A stretch of DNA of 64,000 nucleotides. Source: Acidobacteria bacterium UBA2990 (lineage in GTDB: Bacteria; Acidobacteriota; Vicinamibacteria; Vicinamibacterales; UBA8438). Where the stretch lies: contig DEAE01000023.1 in assembly GCA_002347025.1 (NCBI GenBank), positions 64,185 to 128,184 on the forward strand, in the 5' to 3' direction. The notes under the pieces are model-generated. The model was not told where the DNA came from and did not search any database. It saw only the letters and a list, made by a program, of their open reading frames with translations. Shown in pieces: positions 34,698 through 43,133 of this stretch (position 1 is the stretch's first letter; each line of letters begins with the position of its first letter). The position numbers were made by a program, and so were the translations under genes.

Positions 34698-36044
34698 ATG
34701 AGGTTTGTCAAATCGTGGATTGTTGGTTTGGTGTTGTCTGGTTGTGGTCAGTGGCTTTATGCCGACGACTGGCCTGAGTGGCGTGGCACCGGCCGACGGG
34801 GAGTTCTAGAGGAGACTGGTCTAATTGATAGTTTCCCGGAGGGTGGGTTGGCTGTTGCTTGGCGGACGCCCATTCGAAGTGGCTATTCCGGACCAGCCGT
34901 GGCCGGTGGACGTGTGTTTATTACCGATGCTTATCGTCCGGACTTGACGAGTACTGCGGTCAACGAGCGAGCGGTGGCCGTAGACGAACTGACAGGCGAT
35001 GTACTGTGGACCTACGAATGGGCGACAGACTATGCCGGCTTGCAGCTCGTTTATGCGATAGGTCCACGGGCGACGCCGACTGTGGACGGAGATTTGGTTT
35101 ATGTGCTGGGAGCCATGGGAAATTTGTTGGCCTTGGATGTGGAGACCGGGTCTGTGCGTTGGCAGAAGGATTTTGCGCGAGAGTTCGATACTGCTGTTCC
35201 ATCTTGGGGTATGGCTGGTGCCCCGCTGATTGATGGTGACCGGCTGATTTGTTTGGTTGGTGGGGAACCTAATGCCAAGATGATGGCTTTTGACAAGCGT
35301 AATGGGGAAGAGATTTGGAGGGCCTTGTCATCTGATTGGGAGCCAGGCTATAGCCAGCCGATCATCATTGAAGCGGGAGGAGTGCGGCAATTAATTGCTT
35401 GGCACCCTCGTGATATCAGTTCTCTCAACCCTGAGACTGGTGAGATCTACTGGGAGGTCCGTCATATCGTTGACATGGGAATCAATCCAGCCACGGCGGT
35501 TTGGAGTGGTCGGTATCTGTTCTTTACCTCTCAGTATGGTGGAGCACGAATGCTCGTCTTGGACGAGGCGGAACCGGGAGCTCGGGTTCTTTGGGAAGGG
35601 GTAGGGGAGAGTGACCCAGAGTATGGAAGAGACTTTAATACGCTTAACTCTGTGATCAGCACACCAGTGATTCAGGGTGGCTATGTCTATGGTGTGGATG
35701 GACATGGTGTGCTCCGCAGCTTGGACATCGAAACGGGTCAACGAGTATGGGAAACCGAAGCCTTGATTGGCGAAAGCACCAATTGGGCGACGGCCTTCTT
35801 TGTCAAGAATGGTGACCGATATTTTGTTAATACCGACAGTGGGGATTTGGTGATTGCCACATTCTCCCCGGAAGGTTATCGGGAAATTAGTCGAACCCGG
35901 TTCATTGAGCCCACCCACCCTTATGTTCGCCGACGGCAGTCTGGGACCGCTGTGAATTGGTCTCACCCAGCCTATGCGAATGGGCACATCGTCGCTCGCA
36001 ACGACGAAGAGCTTGTTCGTTTATCACTCATGGATGGGGAGTGA
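34698..36044 (+). CDS. Exported PQQ-like beta-propeller protein A
   Basis: A 448-residue exported propeller with PQQ-like repeats. GGAGG lies seven bases before the ATG at 34698. After a signal peptide (ends YADD) it begins WPEWRGTGRRGVLEE, the usual start of this 'outer membrane protein assembly BamB-like' secreted family. Repeats follow such as AVDELTGDVLWTYEW, ALDVETGSVRWQKDF and SLDIETGQRVWETEA. These lack the catalytic residues of true PQQ dehydrogenases, so ligand or protein binding is more likely. The phosphoesterase gene begins one base after its stop, indicating an operon pair. A related propeller lies at 40346. Confidence 0.82.
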   Translation: MRFVKSWIVGLVLSGCGQWLYADDWPEWRGTGRRGVLEETGLIDSFPEGGLAVAWRTPIRSGYSGPAVAGGRVFITDAYRPDLTSTAVNERAVAVDELTGDVLWTYEWATDYAGLQLVYAIGPRATPTVDGDLVYVLGAMGNLLALDVETGSVRWQKDFAREFDTAVPSWGMAGAPLIDGDRLICLVGGEPNAKMMAFDKRNGEEIWRALSSDWEPGYSQPIIIEAGGVRQLIAWHPRDISSLNPETGEIYWEVRHIVDMGINPATAVWSGRYLFFTSQYGGARMLVLDEAEPGARVLWEGVGESDPEYGRDFNTLNSVISTPVIQGGYVYGVDGHGVLRSLDIETGQRVWETEALIGESTNWATAFFVKNGDRYFVNTDSGDLVIATFSPEGYREISRTRFIEPTHPYVRRRQSGTAVNWSHPAYANGHIVARNDEELVRLSLMDGE

Positions 36045-36045
36045 T

Positions 36046-37674
36046 ATGTATTTTAGATTGCGAATCGTCTTGGCATCGGTGTTAGTGAGTTGGGTGTGGT
36101 TGCCAGATGTGGTAGCCACAGCTGCTCAACGTGACCGCGTTGCTGCCCGTCGAGTGGTGGTGCTGTCAGACCTGCATATGGGTGACGGCCGAGATGCTTC
36201 GGGACACTGGTTGGCCTCCGAGGACTTTCGATGGACCGATGAGCTGGAATTGTTCCTGGCTACGCTTCAATCGGATTCGGACGTTTCAACCGATCTTGTG
36301 TTGAATGGAGATGTGTTTGATTTGGTGCAGTCTGGGGATGGCGCCTGCAGCTATGAAGATGAGGCTCTCGGGTGTAGCGAAGATGAGGTATTGGCGAGGC
36401 TGGAACGGGTTCTGGCAGCTCATGCTCGCGAGATCGAGGCGTTCGGCATCTTTGCCCGTGCCGTAGAAAACCGTGTCGTGTTGGTTCCTGGAGACCACGA
36501 TGCAGGATTGCTGTTGACCAACGTTGGGAGGCGGGCGGTTGAGGCCTTTCAGGCACCTGGTCGTGTGGAGTTGGCTGGAGAGGGATTTTGGCGTTCCAGT
36601 GATGGGCTTATTCATGTGGAGCATGGGCATCAAATGGAGATGAGGGCTGAACAGTTTGAAGGATGGCCGCGACCTGTGGTGTCTAGGCGTGGTCTCCAGC
36701 ACTTGGCTAGGCCATGGGGCGAACAGGTGGTTCAACCGCTGTTTGATGACCTGGAATCAAGGTTCCCCGTTGTGGATAACCTGGCCGACGTGAGTGCCGG
36801 GGTGCGGTATGCACTCTCTATGCGCGGTAATACAGAGGGAATTGACGAACCTCAGCTCTTGTTGCGGTACTTGCTGTTTAGGCCTTCATGGCAGCAATTC
36901 CGTATGGATCTTGATCGGGGTGATGTTGAGCCGCCTGTCTGGCGTCTTGAAGAAATACGGACGGAGGGTCCACGTTTCCTTGTGGATTCATTGCCGGATG
37001 ATGACCGGTACAAAGGATTGGCCACAGAGGCACTTCAAGCGGGTCGGTTGGACGGTCTGATGGCTGCTTTGACCGATGAAGCTCTCTTGATGCTTTGTGA
37101 CCGCCGCGCTGCAATACGTCGAGCGAGGCGGCGGTTCGAGCGAATCTTAAGCCAGCTCGATCCTACAGGCCCCCCTGTGAGAGAGTGTCCCAGGACCTTG
37201 GAGACTCGTGGACCGAGGTATGAGTATTTTTGGCGATCACGAGACCGCTTGTTTCAACAGCGGCTAGAGCTGGTTCAAGGAACTAATCCTGCTATTGACG
37301 TGTTCGTTCATGGACATACACACCTCGCCGATTACCGGCAAGGGAACTTTACCCGTGTCGAGGTCGGCCGAGCCTATGTGGTCGACGGGTTTTCGCCGGT
37401 TCGTAACGCTGCGAGCCCAGTCGTGATCAATGGTGGCGCTTGGCAACGGACTGTGACGCCAGTGCAGCTAGAACGATTCCTGCAAGGGAACGAGGATAAC
37501 GAGCAGGAGGCACTTCAGCAGTTACAACCGGAACAGCTTCCGGCATGTTACAGCTTTGTTGAAATCGAGCCGTATGATGAGCGACCAGGTCCTCCGGCGT
37601 TGCGATATTGGCGTCAACAAGAGGACGGTTCGTGGGGATTGGCTGGCCGGTGCGGCCGTGAGGTTATGGAATGA
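36046..37674 (+). CDS. Exported calcineurin-like metallophosphoesterase
   Basis: A 542-residue exported phosphoesterase. The signal peptide starts at ATG 36046 (MYFRLRIVLASVLVSWVWLP), one base after the stop of the propeller gene, so the two are co-translated. Metal motifs are in order: VLSDLHMGD, NGDVFDL, VPGDHD and VHGHTHLAD. The third block is GDHD where calcineurin-like enzymes usually have GNHD/E; the Asn that bridges the metals is replaced by Asp. Between the third and fourth motifs lies a long insert of about 230 residues, and the C-terminus has a Gln-rich segment. It is longer than most family members. The substrate is unknown. Confidence 0.82.
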   Translation: MYFRLRIVLASVLVSWVWLPDVVATAAQRDRVAARRVVVLSDLHMGDGRDASGHWLASEDFRWTDELELFLATLQSDSDVSTDLVLNGDVFDLVQSGDGACSYEDEALGCSEDEVLARLERVLAAHAREIEAFGIFARAVENRVVLVPGDHDAGLLLTNVGRRAVEAFQAPGRVELAGEGFWRSSDGLIHVEHGHQMEMRAEQFEGWPRPVVSRRGLQHLARPWGEQVVQPLFDDLESRFPVVDNLADVSAGVRYALSMRGNTEGIDEPQLLLRYLLFRPSWQQFRMDLDRGDVEPPVWRLEEIRTEGPRFLVDSLPDDDRYKGLATEALQAGRLDGLMAALTDEALLMLCDRRAAIRRARRRFERILSQLDPTGPPVRECPRTLETRGPRYEYFWRSRDRLFQQRLELVQGTNPAIDVFVHGHTHLADYRQGNFTRVEVGRAYVVDGFSPVRNAASPVVINGGAWQRTVTPVQLERFLQGNEDNEQEALQQLQPEQLPACYSFVEIEPYDERPGPPALRYWRQQEDGSWGLAGRCGREVME

Positions 37675-37802
37675 TTGCAGGTCTTTGGCTTGTTATTAGC
37701 GTTTGAGCTTTTGTGGGTAGCCAGAAGGGTGAAGACTGTGGCTGAGCCCGGTAGCCGATGTCTTGCTCATGGGGCAAGTGAGTTCAATTAGGGAGAGTGG
37801 AC

Positions 37803-39104
37803 ATGAGTAAGTGGTTCATGAGTGTGTTAGCCGCGGCTGTGGTGTCAGTTCTGTCCGTTGGGCTTGCGACAGAGCCAGCTAACCTGCCGGAGATGGCTGG
37901 ACTGCCGACTGCGAAAGCTGAAACGGTAGGTATGTCATCCCAGCGCTTGCAGCGACTTGATCGTGTAATGCAGGCCTATGTTGATAGGGACGAAGTGGCC
38001 GGAGTTGTTACCCTCGTTGCTCGACGTGGAAAAGTGGTGCACTTCTCAGCTTTAGGTGACCGTGACGCCGAGAGTGGGTCACCTATGAAGCATGATTCGA
38101 TCTTCCGTATTGCCTCGATGACGAAACCTATTGTTTCGACGGCCCTAATGATGCTTTATGAGGAGGGGCACTTCCAGCTGCGTGATCCGATTGTAAAGTG
38201 GTTGCCCGAGTTCACTGATATGCAGGTCGCTCTACCTTCGCCGCCGCAGGAACGGTTAATGGGGCGCTACAAGACTGTTCCGTCGGATCGTCCGATTACG
38301 GTGCAGCAACTTTTGACACATACCGCGGGGTTATCAAACAGCTACCGTGGTATTACCCAGCCAGAATTTGTGGAAATGTCTGCTCAGCGGCAATCGATGG
38401 ACACTGTAGCTGACATGGTGCGGCGGTTGGCGGAGCTTCCCCTCAATTTTCAACCGGGGGAGCAGTGGGAGTATGGACGAGCCACCGATGTGGTGGGACG
38501 ATTGGTCGAGGTGATGTCCGGACAGACACTTGATGATTTCCTTCGAGAGCGGATCTTTTTGCCCCTTGGTATGCCAGATACTCATTTTTATTTGCCAAAG
38601 TCGAAGCTGGGGCGATTTGCTGCTCTCTACCGACCCGACCCGAATGGCAAGATTGAATTGGCAGAAGCACCAACGGACCAAAGTCGTTTTGTGGCCCATC
38701 CGCATGTTTACTTTAGCGGTGCGGGTGGCCTGGTATCCACAGCACGAGATTATTTCCGGTTTCACCAGATGATGCTAAACGGCGGTGAGCTCGAGGGTAC
38801 CCGTATCATCAGTCGGAAGACGGTTGAATTAATGACCGCCAATCACACAGGAGAGAAAGGTATCTGGCTGACTGGACCTGGCTATGGGTTTGGTCTTGGC
38901 TATGCGGTTGTTACAGATCTAGGGCTATCGGGAACTCCTCGATCGGAGGGCTCCTACTTCTGGAGTGGTGCTTTCGGCACTATCTTCTGGGTGGACCCCA
39001 GCGAGCAACTTATTGGGATCCTATTGCAGCAACTCAGACCATATACACATCTCAACATTCGTCCCGACTTAGCCACGATGACCTATCAAGCGGTCGTGGA
39101 TTGA
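37803..39104 (+). CDS. Exported serine beta-lactamase-family hydrolase (class C/esterase type)
   Basis: A 433-residue exported serine hydrolase of the beta-lactamase/D-alanyl carboxypeptidase/EstB family. A signal peptide starts at ATG 37803, which has GGGAGAG just upstream; GTG 37797 is an in-frame alternative. The active-site Ser lies in the SxxK motif SMTK (in FRIASMTKPIVSTAL). A Tyr is found in WEYGRATDVVGRLVE, in the place of the YxN motif, and a late HTGEKG... block precedes the C-terminal strand. The pattern fits esterases and penicillin-binding-type enzymes rather than resistance lactamases. It is a single unit, convergent with the formamidase gene. Confidence 0.87.
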   Translation: MSKWFMSVLAAAVVSVLSVGLATEPANLPEMAGLPTAKAETVGMSSQRLQRLDRVMQAYVDRDEVAGVVTLVARRGKVVHFSALGDRDAESGSPMKHDSIFRIASMTKPIVSTALMMLYEEGHFQLRDPIVKWLPEFTDMQVALPSPPQERLMGRYKTVPSDRPITVQQLLTHTAGLSNSYRGITQPEFVEMSAQRQSMDTVADMVRRLAELPLNFQPGEQWEYGRATDVVGRLVEVMSGQTLDDFLRERIFLPLGMPDTHFYLPKSKLGRFAALYRPDPNGKIELAEAPTDQSRFVAHPHVYFSGAGGLVSTARDYFRFHQMMLNGGELEGTRIISRKTVELMTANHTGEKGIWLTGPGYGFGLGYAVVTDLGLSGTPRSEGSYFWSGAFGTIFWVDPSEQLIGILLQQLRPYTHLNIRPDLATMTYQAVVD

Positions 39105-39133
39105 AGTCGATGCCTTTCGGGCGATAGAAGGTG

Positions 39134-40258
39134 TTAATCTTCGACAAAAATCGACTTTGGGATTTTCCCAGTTACCAGCTGTGTGAGGTCGACGGCTTCG
39201 GCCACATGAAAGTCGACGGCGATGCTGGCAAGTGAAAGAGACTTTGTTGGGGAGAGCCCCTTTTCGGTAACGAGGAATGCCACAACTTGGTCGACTGCCT
39301 GCTGTAGGGCTCGGTTTAGGTCTAAATCGATACCCATCATGATGTAGTGTTGGTCGGTTTCAACTCTCGGCATGGTGAGTGACTGGTTCTTATGGAGAGT
39401 GAACCGGAAACGGCCTGAGAGGGACTGTTCGATGGCCGTTCCGCTAACCTCTCCGTCGCCTTGCGCTGAGTGCGGGTCTCCGACGTAGAAGAGAGCATTA
39501 GGCTGGAATACGGGTAAATAAAGTGTGCTGCCAGCAGTCAGGTCCTTTATGTCTAGGTTGCCGCCGAAGGGCCCTGGTGGACGTGAGGCTTGAACACCTG
39601 GGACGGTGACGCCCGGATCCCCAAGGGTGGGGTCTGGGGCCACTGCCATGATACCCATGAAGGGTTTCAGTGGCACTTGGATGCCATCGGAGAAGATGGC
39701 CACCTCATGGTCGGCTACGATTTTGGTACGGTAGAGGTGCTGGCTGGAGAGGATGTCACGTTTGGTGTCAGTGGGCCTAGAGCCTGGGTAACTTGGACCG
39801 ACCACCCCCACCGAAGCCCCAGTGGTATTGATTCCATAGGGCACCCGAGTCGTTAATTCAAGTATCTGGACTTCTAGGGTGTCACCAGGTTCGGCTCCCT
39901 CAATCGCGATTGGTCCGGTTATGATGTGGCCGCTTCGCCCTTCACGGGGGCGTCTGTCTCTGGAGTTCCAGAAGTCGATGACGTCTGGCAAGATTTCACT
40001 CGGCTCGACCCCAAGAGCACCCAGAGCACTGTCGGGGTGTTCGTCCTGAGTGGCCCCTGCATGAGACAAGGTCTCGATACGGACGGTGTCACCAGAGGCT
40101 AGTGTAATTACGGGTTGCTTGTCGAGTGGAAACCAACCCCAGCTCACAGTCTCTGGTAGTGTTGGCACGATAGGGTCTTGGGCCGTGGAGATAGTGGCAA
40201 AAGGAGTTAATGAACAGAGAAGGATGATTCGCATCATAGTGGAAAAGATGTTGGTCAT
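39134..40258 (-). CDS. Exported acetamidase/formamidase-family protein
   Basis: A 374-residue member of the acetamidase/formamidase family, which hydrolyses small amides to ammonia and acids. Family blocks are ASGDTVRIETLSHAGATQDE, then PGDTLEVQILEL, then FMGIMAVAP, then GGNLDIKDLTAGSTLYLPVF and GDPHSAQGDGEVSGTAIE (the metal and substrate region). It carries a signal peptide (MMRIILLCSLTPFATIS), which is not usual for the family. GGAG about nine bases upstream supports the start at 40258; Met8 or Met9 are alternatives. It is divergent from the propeller gene at 40346, with fewer than 90 bases between, so the two may share a control region. Confidence 0.88.
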   Translation of the reverse strand: MTNIFSTMMRIILLCSLTPFATISTAQDPIVPTLPETVSWGWFPLDKQPVITLASGDTVRIETLSHAGATQDEHPDSALGALGVEPSEILPDVIDFWNSRDRRPREGRSGHIITGPIAIEGAEPGDTLEVQILELTTRVPYGINTTGASVGVVGPSYPGSRPTDTKRDILSSQHLYRTKIVADHEVAIFSDGIQVPLKPFMGIMAVAPDPTLGDPGVTVPGVQASRPPGPFGGNLDIKDLTAGSTLYLPVFQPNALFYVGDPHSAQGDGEVSGTAIEQSLSGRFRFTLHKNQSLTMPRVETDQHYIMMGIDLDLNRALQQAVDQVVAFLVTEKGLSPTKSLSLASIAVDFHVAEAVDLTQLVTGKIPKSIFVED

Positions 40259-40345
40259 AGATGGGTCTCCAGATGCTCTAATAGTCGAAGAGGCTAGAAT
40301 ACTCTCAAATGCTCGTGATGGTGGTTTCTGGATTGCGAAAGGTTG

Positions 40346-41716
40346 ATGATGAAAACATTATTTCCAGTGACGTTTTGGACTGTTGGGTTTTTATCGGCGA
40401 GTGTGACGGGGGTTGTTGCTCAGGAGAACTGGCCACAGTTTCGTGGTGAGACAGCTGGAGTGATAGCGGACAATCCGTCGCTGCCCGATAGTTGGGGGCC
40501 TCAGGAGAATGTAGCCTGGGAACTTGATGTGCCAGGTCGAGGCTGGTCTTCTCCGATTGTGTGGGGAGACCACATCTTCGTGCTTACGTCGACGTCGGTT
40601 ACAGGTCCTGATGTTCCGATTCAGCCGGTCGAGAACTACAGGGCCAGGTCTCTTGGTGGGACCATGACTGCTGCATTTATTACCGATCTCGATGAGCCGT
40701 TGCGTTGGGTGCTCTATGACGTCGACTTCCAAACTGGAGAGGTTCGTTGGGAGCAAACGCTGCACGCTTCTGTCCCTTCCTTGCCCACCCACCAGAAAAG
40801 CACCTTTGCTTCGGAGACTCCGGTCACAGATGGCCAGCGAATTTATGTCTACTTGGCAGATATTGGATTACATGCGGTCAATTTTGATGGCACCTTGGCT
40901 TGGTCTGTTGAAATGGACTGGTTGCCGAGACGCGAGTGGGGAGCGGCGTCATCGCCGGTGCTTCATGACGGTGTCCTCTATATTGTAAATGACAACGAAG
41001 AGGAATCGTATGTTGCAGCTTATGAGGCAGAGAGTGGCAGTGAGCTGTGGCGGACTACACGTGACGAGGGTTCGAATTGGTCTACTCCCTTCGTTTGGGT
41101 TAATGATGTTCGGACTGAAATAGTAACTACGGGGCAAAACGGTGTTCGGTCATACGGACTTAATGGTGAGTTGCTTTGGAACCTGACCGGGATGTCATCC
41201 TTGGTGATCCCTACTCCATTTTCTGACCATGGGCTGCTTTATATTAATTCTGGATATGTGGCCGACCAGAACCGTCCCGTGTATGCAATTCGTCCTGGAG
41301 CGAGTGGGGATATTACGCTGGCAGAAGGTACGAACAGCAACGATTACATAGTCTGGTCCCATCCTCAGCTCGGGTCATATAATCCCTCATCCTTGGTGTA
41401 TGGTGATTACCATTACACACTCCTCGATCGGGGGATTCTACTCTGTTATGACGCACGGACTGGCCGGGAAGTCTACCCGCGACAGCGCATTACTGCTGGA
41501 ACGCTCTTCACGGCGTCACCTTGGGCTTACAACGGCAAAATCTTTGCCTTAAGTGAAGATGGAGATACCTTTGTCATTCAAGCAGGGGCAGAGTTCGAAG
41601 TTTTAGGGAAGAACTCGTTGGATGAGATGACTCTATCGACCCCGGCCGTGGCCAGGAATAGTGTCATTATACGCACCGCTACTAAGCTGTATCGAATAGC
41701 TGAAAGTGGAGACTAA
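40346..41716 (+). CDS. Exported PQQ-like beta-propeller protein B
   Basis: A 456-residue exported propeller like the one at 34698. A signal peptide (ends VTGVVAQ) is followed by ENWPQFRGETAGVIADNPSL and PDSWGPQENVAWELDVPGRG, the common start of secreted PQQ-like repeat proteins. Repeats include YDVDFQTGEVRWEQTLHA, AYEAESGSELWRTT and CYDARTGREVYPRQ. No PQQ active-site residues are seen. The start is one of two adjacent ATGs (40346, 40349) with AAAGG upstream. It stands alone, divergent from the formamidase gene. The role is probably ligand or protein binding. Confidence 0.82.
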   Translation: MMKTLFPVTFWTVGFLSASVTGVVAQENWPQFRGETAGVIADNPSLPDSWGPQENVAWELDVPGRGWSSPIVWGDHIFVLTSTSVTGPDVPIQPVENYRARSLGGTMTAAFITDLDEPLRWVLYDVDFQTGEVRWEQTLHASVPSLPTHQKSTFASETPVTDGQRIYVYLADIGLHAVNFDGTLAWSVEMDWLPRREWGAASSPVLHDGVLYIVNDNEEESYVAAYEAESGSELWRTTRDEGSNWSTPFVWVNDVRTEIVTTGQNGVRSYGLNGELLWNLTGMSSLVIPTPFSDHGLLYINSGYVADQNRPVYAIRPGASGDITLAEGTNSNDYIVWSHPQLGSYNPSSLVYGDYHYTLLDRGILLCYDARTGREVYPRQRITAGTLFTASPWAYNGKIFALSEDGDTFVIQAGAEFEVLGKNSLDEMTLSTPAVARNSVIIRTATKLYRIAESGD

Positions 41717-41814
41717 GACGTCCTGATGACCTTTCATATCTAAGACTAGCGGGGGTGAGCTGAAATGTGCGGACTCATTCTAGTTGAGAAGGTGTACCTG
41801 GGAGGAGCTAGAAG

Positions 41815-43086
41815 ATGAATGGACACCGCAGGTTGAGAGAGGCCATTGCGTGGGGGCCCCTAGTGGTGATTGGGTTATCTTGGGCCAGCTTCGAGGTAGT
41901 GGGGTCTGGTCAGGAGAACGGAAATGCAGATGATCCCGTGAGGGTATTGGTGAGTCGGCTTGACTTGGAGCGTTACAAGACCACTATCAAGGGGTTGACC
42001 AATTTTGGAGATCGGCGCCAGGGGACCAGTCGCAATCGAGAAGCGGTCGATTGGATTCAGGCAGAATTGGAGGCGATGGGTTGTGCGACCGAACGGGTTT
42101 TCTACACGTACGATCCGGCGCCTCGCACCGGATCGAGGCGTGGCGGCGGGAGTCGACCGCCTTTAAATCCTTCCGATGGGACACAGACAGGTGGTCGAAT
42201 TGGTCGGAATGGGAGTGGTCCTGGAGGCAGTTCAATCTTTGGCTACCGTCGACGTACAGGGGTTGTGAGGGATCCGCTGGCGCAACCCGATGAGAGACTG
42301 CGAGCACTGAACAGCGAAAATCCTGTCGCTGGTGATCGGTCTCAGGTGTTTTGTACCACTGTAGGAACGACCTACCCGGATGAGATGTACATCGTGGGTG
42401 CACACATGGATGGTCATGGTTTTGGCGAAGCGGCAAACGACGACGGCTCGGGTACGGCGATCGTGATGGAGCTTGCCAGGATCTTCAATTCGCCCGATGT
42501 GAAGACTGAGCGCTCGATTCGCTTTGCACTCTGGAACAATGAGGAAACGGGGTTAAATGGGAGTCGAGCCTATGTAGAGCAGCGACGTGAACGACAGGGG
42601 TTGGAGGATCCTGTTGGGTCTGGTCGTTACCCGGAACCTCGATGGCTGGGAATGATTCAGCATGACATGATGTTGTTTGACCATGGTGCTCCTGGCCCAG
42701 ACGGTCTGGTTAGCAGGGACCAGCGACGTGAGGCGGATGTCAATATCGAATTCCAGTCGAACTCTGGGTTGGCCGGAGAGTCACGAGACTTGGCATTTGT
42801 TTTCAAGGAGGCAAGTGATGCCTATGCGACCGACTATCCGGCGATGGTGGGCCCTCACATGACGAACACCGATTCGACGCCCTTCATGGATATCACACCG
42901 TCGATCAGTCTACGAGAAAATGAACGAGGGATGCACATAGGCGCTGGCTGGGATCCCCACTGGCACCAGCCGACTGATCTCTACGTTACATTTACCGATG
43001 ATGACTTTCGCCTTGGGCTAAATGCGGCTCAAACTAGTCTGGCTGCAATCGCTCAACTGGTGGGAGCGGAGATTGTGATTCCCTGA
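41815..43086 (+). CDS. Exported M28 family metallopeptidase
   Basis: A 423-residue zinc aminopeptidase-type peptidase. GGAGGAG lies seven bases before the ATG, and a hydrophobic segment (about 11-32) acts as a signal or anchor. The zinc ligands are present: HMDGHG (His, then Asp in ANDDGSGTA), Glu pair in NNEETGLNGS, Asp in NTDSTPFMD, and a late His in HWHQPTD. An insertion of roughly 40 residues, rich in Gly, Arg and Pro (around 105-145, e.g. RTGSRRGGGSRPPLNPSDG), lies before the first zinc ligand and is absent from typical M28 enzymes. It is monocistronic as far as can be seen. Confidence 0.88.
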   Translation: MNGHRRLREAIAWGPLVVIGLSWASFEVVGSGQENGNADDPVRVLVSRLDLERYKTTIKGLTNFGDRRQGTSRNREAVDWIQAELEAMGCATERVFYTYDPAPRTGSRRGGGSRPPLNPSDGTQTGGRIGRNGSGPGGSSIFGYRRRTGVVRDPLAQPDERLRALNSENPVAGDRSQVFCTTVGTTYPDEMYIVGAHMDGHGFGEAANDDGSGTAIVMELARIFNSPDVKTERSIRFALWNNEETGLNGSRAYVEQRRERQGLEDPVGSGRYPEPRWLGMIQHDMMLFDHGAPGPDGLVSRDQRREADVNIEFQSNSGLAGESRDLAFVFKEASDAYATDYPAMVGPHMTNTDSTPFMDITPSISLRENERGMHIGAGWDPHWHQPTDLYVTFTDDDFRLGLNAAQTSLAAIAQLVGAEIVIP

Positions 43087-43133
43087 TTGGTGTCAGAGAG
43101 ATGTGAGCCTGGCTGGTGCCTTCTTGGTTGCCG

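Noticed and set aside
35391..35987. A 198-codon frame on the - strand inside the propeller gene at 34698
   Set aside because: It is antisense to WD-like propeller repeats and has no ribosome site.
37803..39104. The serine hydrolase as an antibiotic-resistance beta-lactamase
   Set aside because: It lacks the class C YxN and KTG blocks in their usual form and is closer to esterases. A family name alone does not imply resistance.
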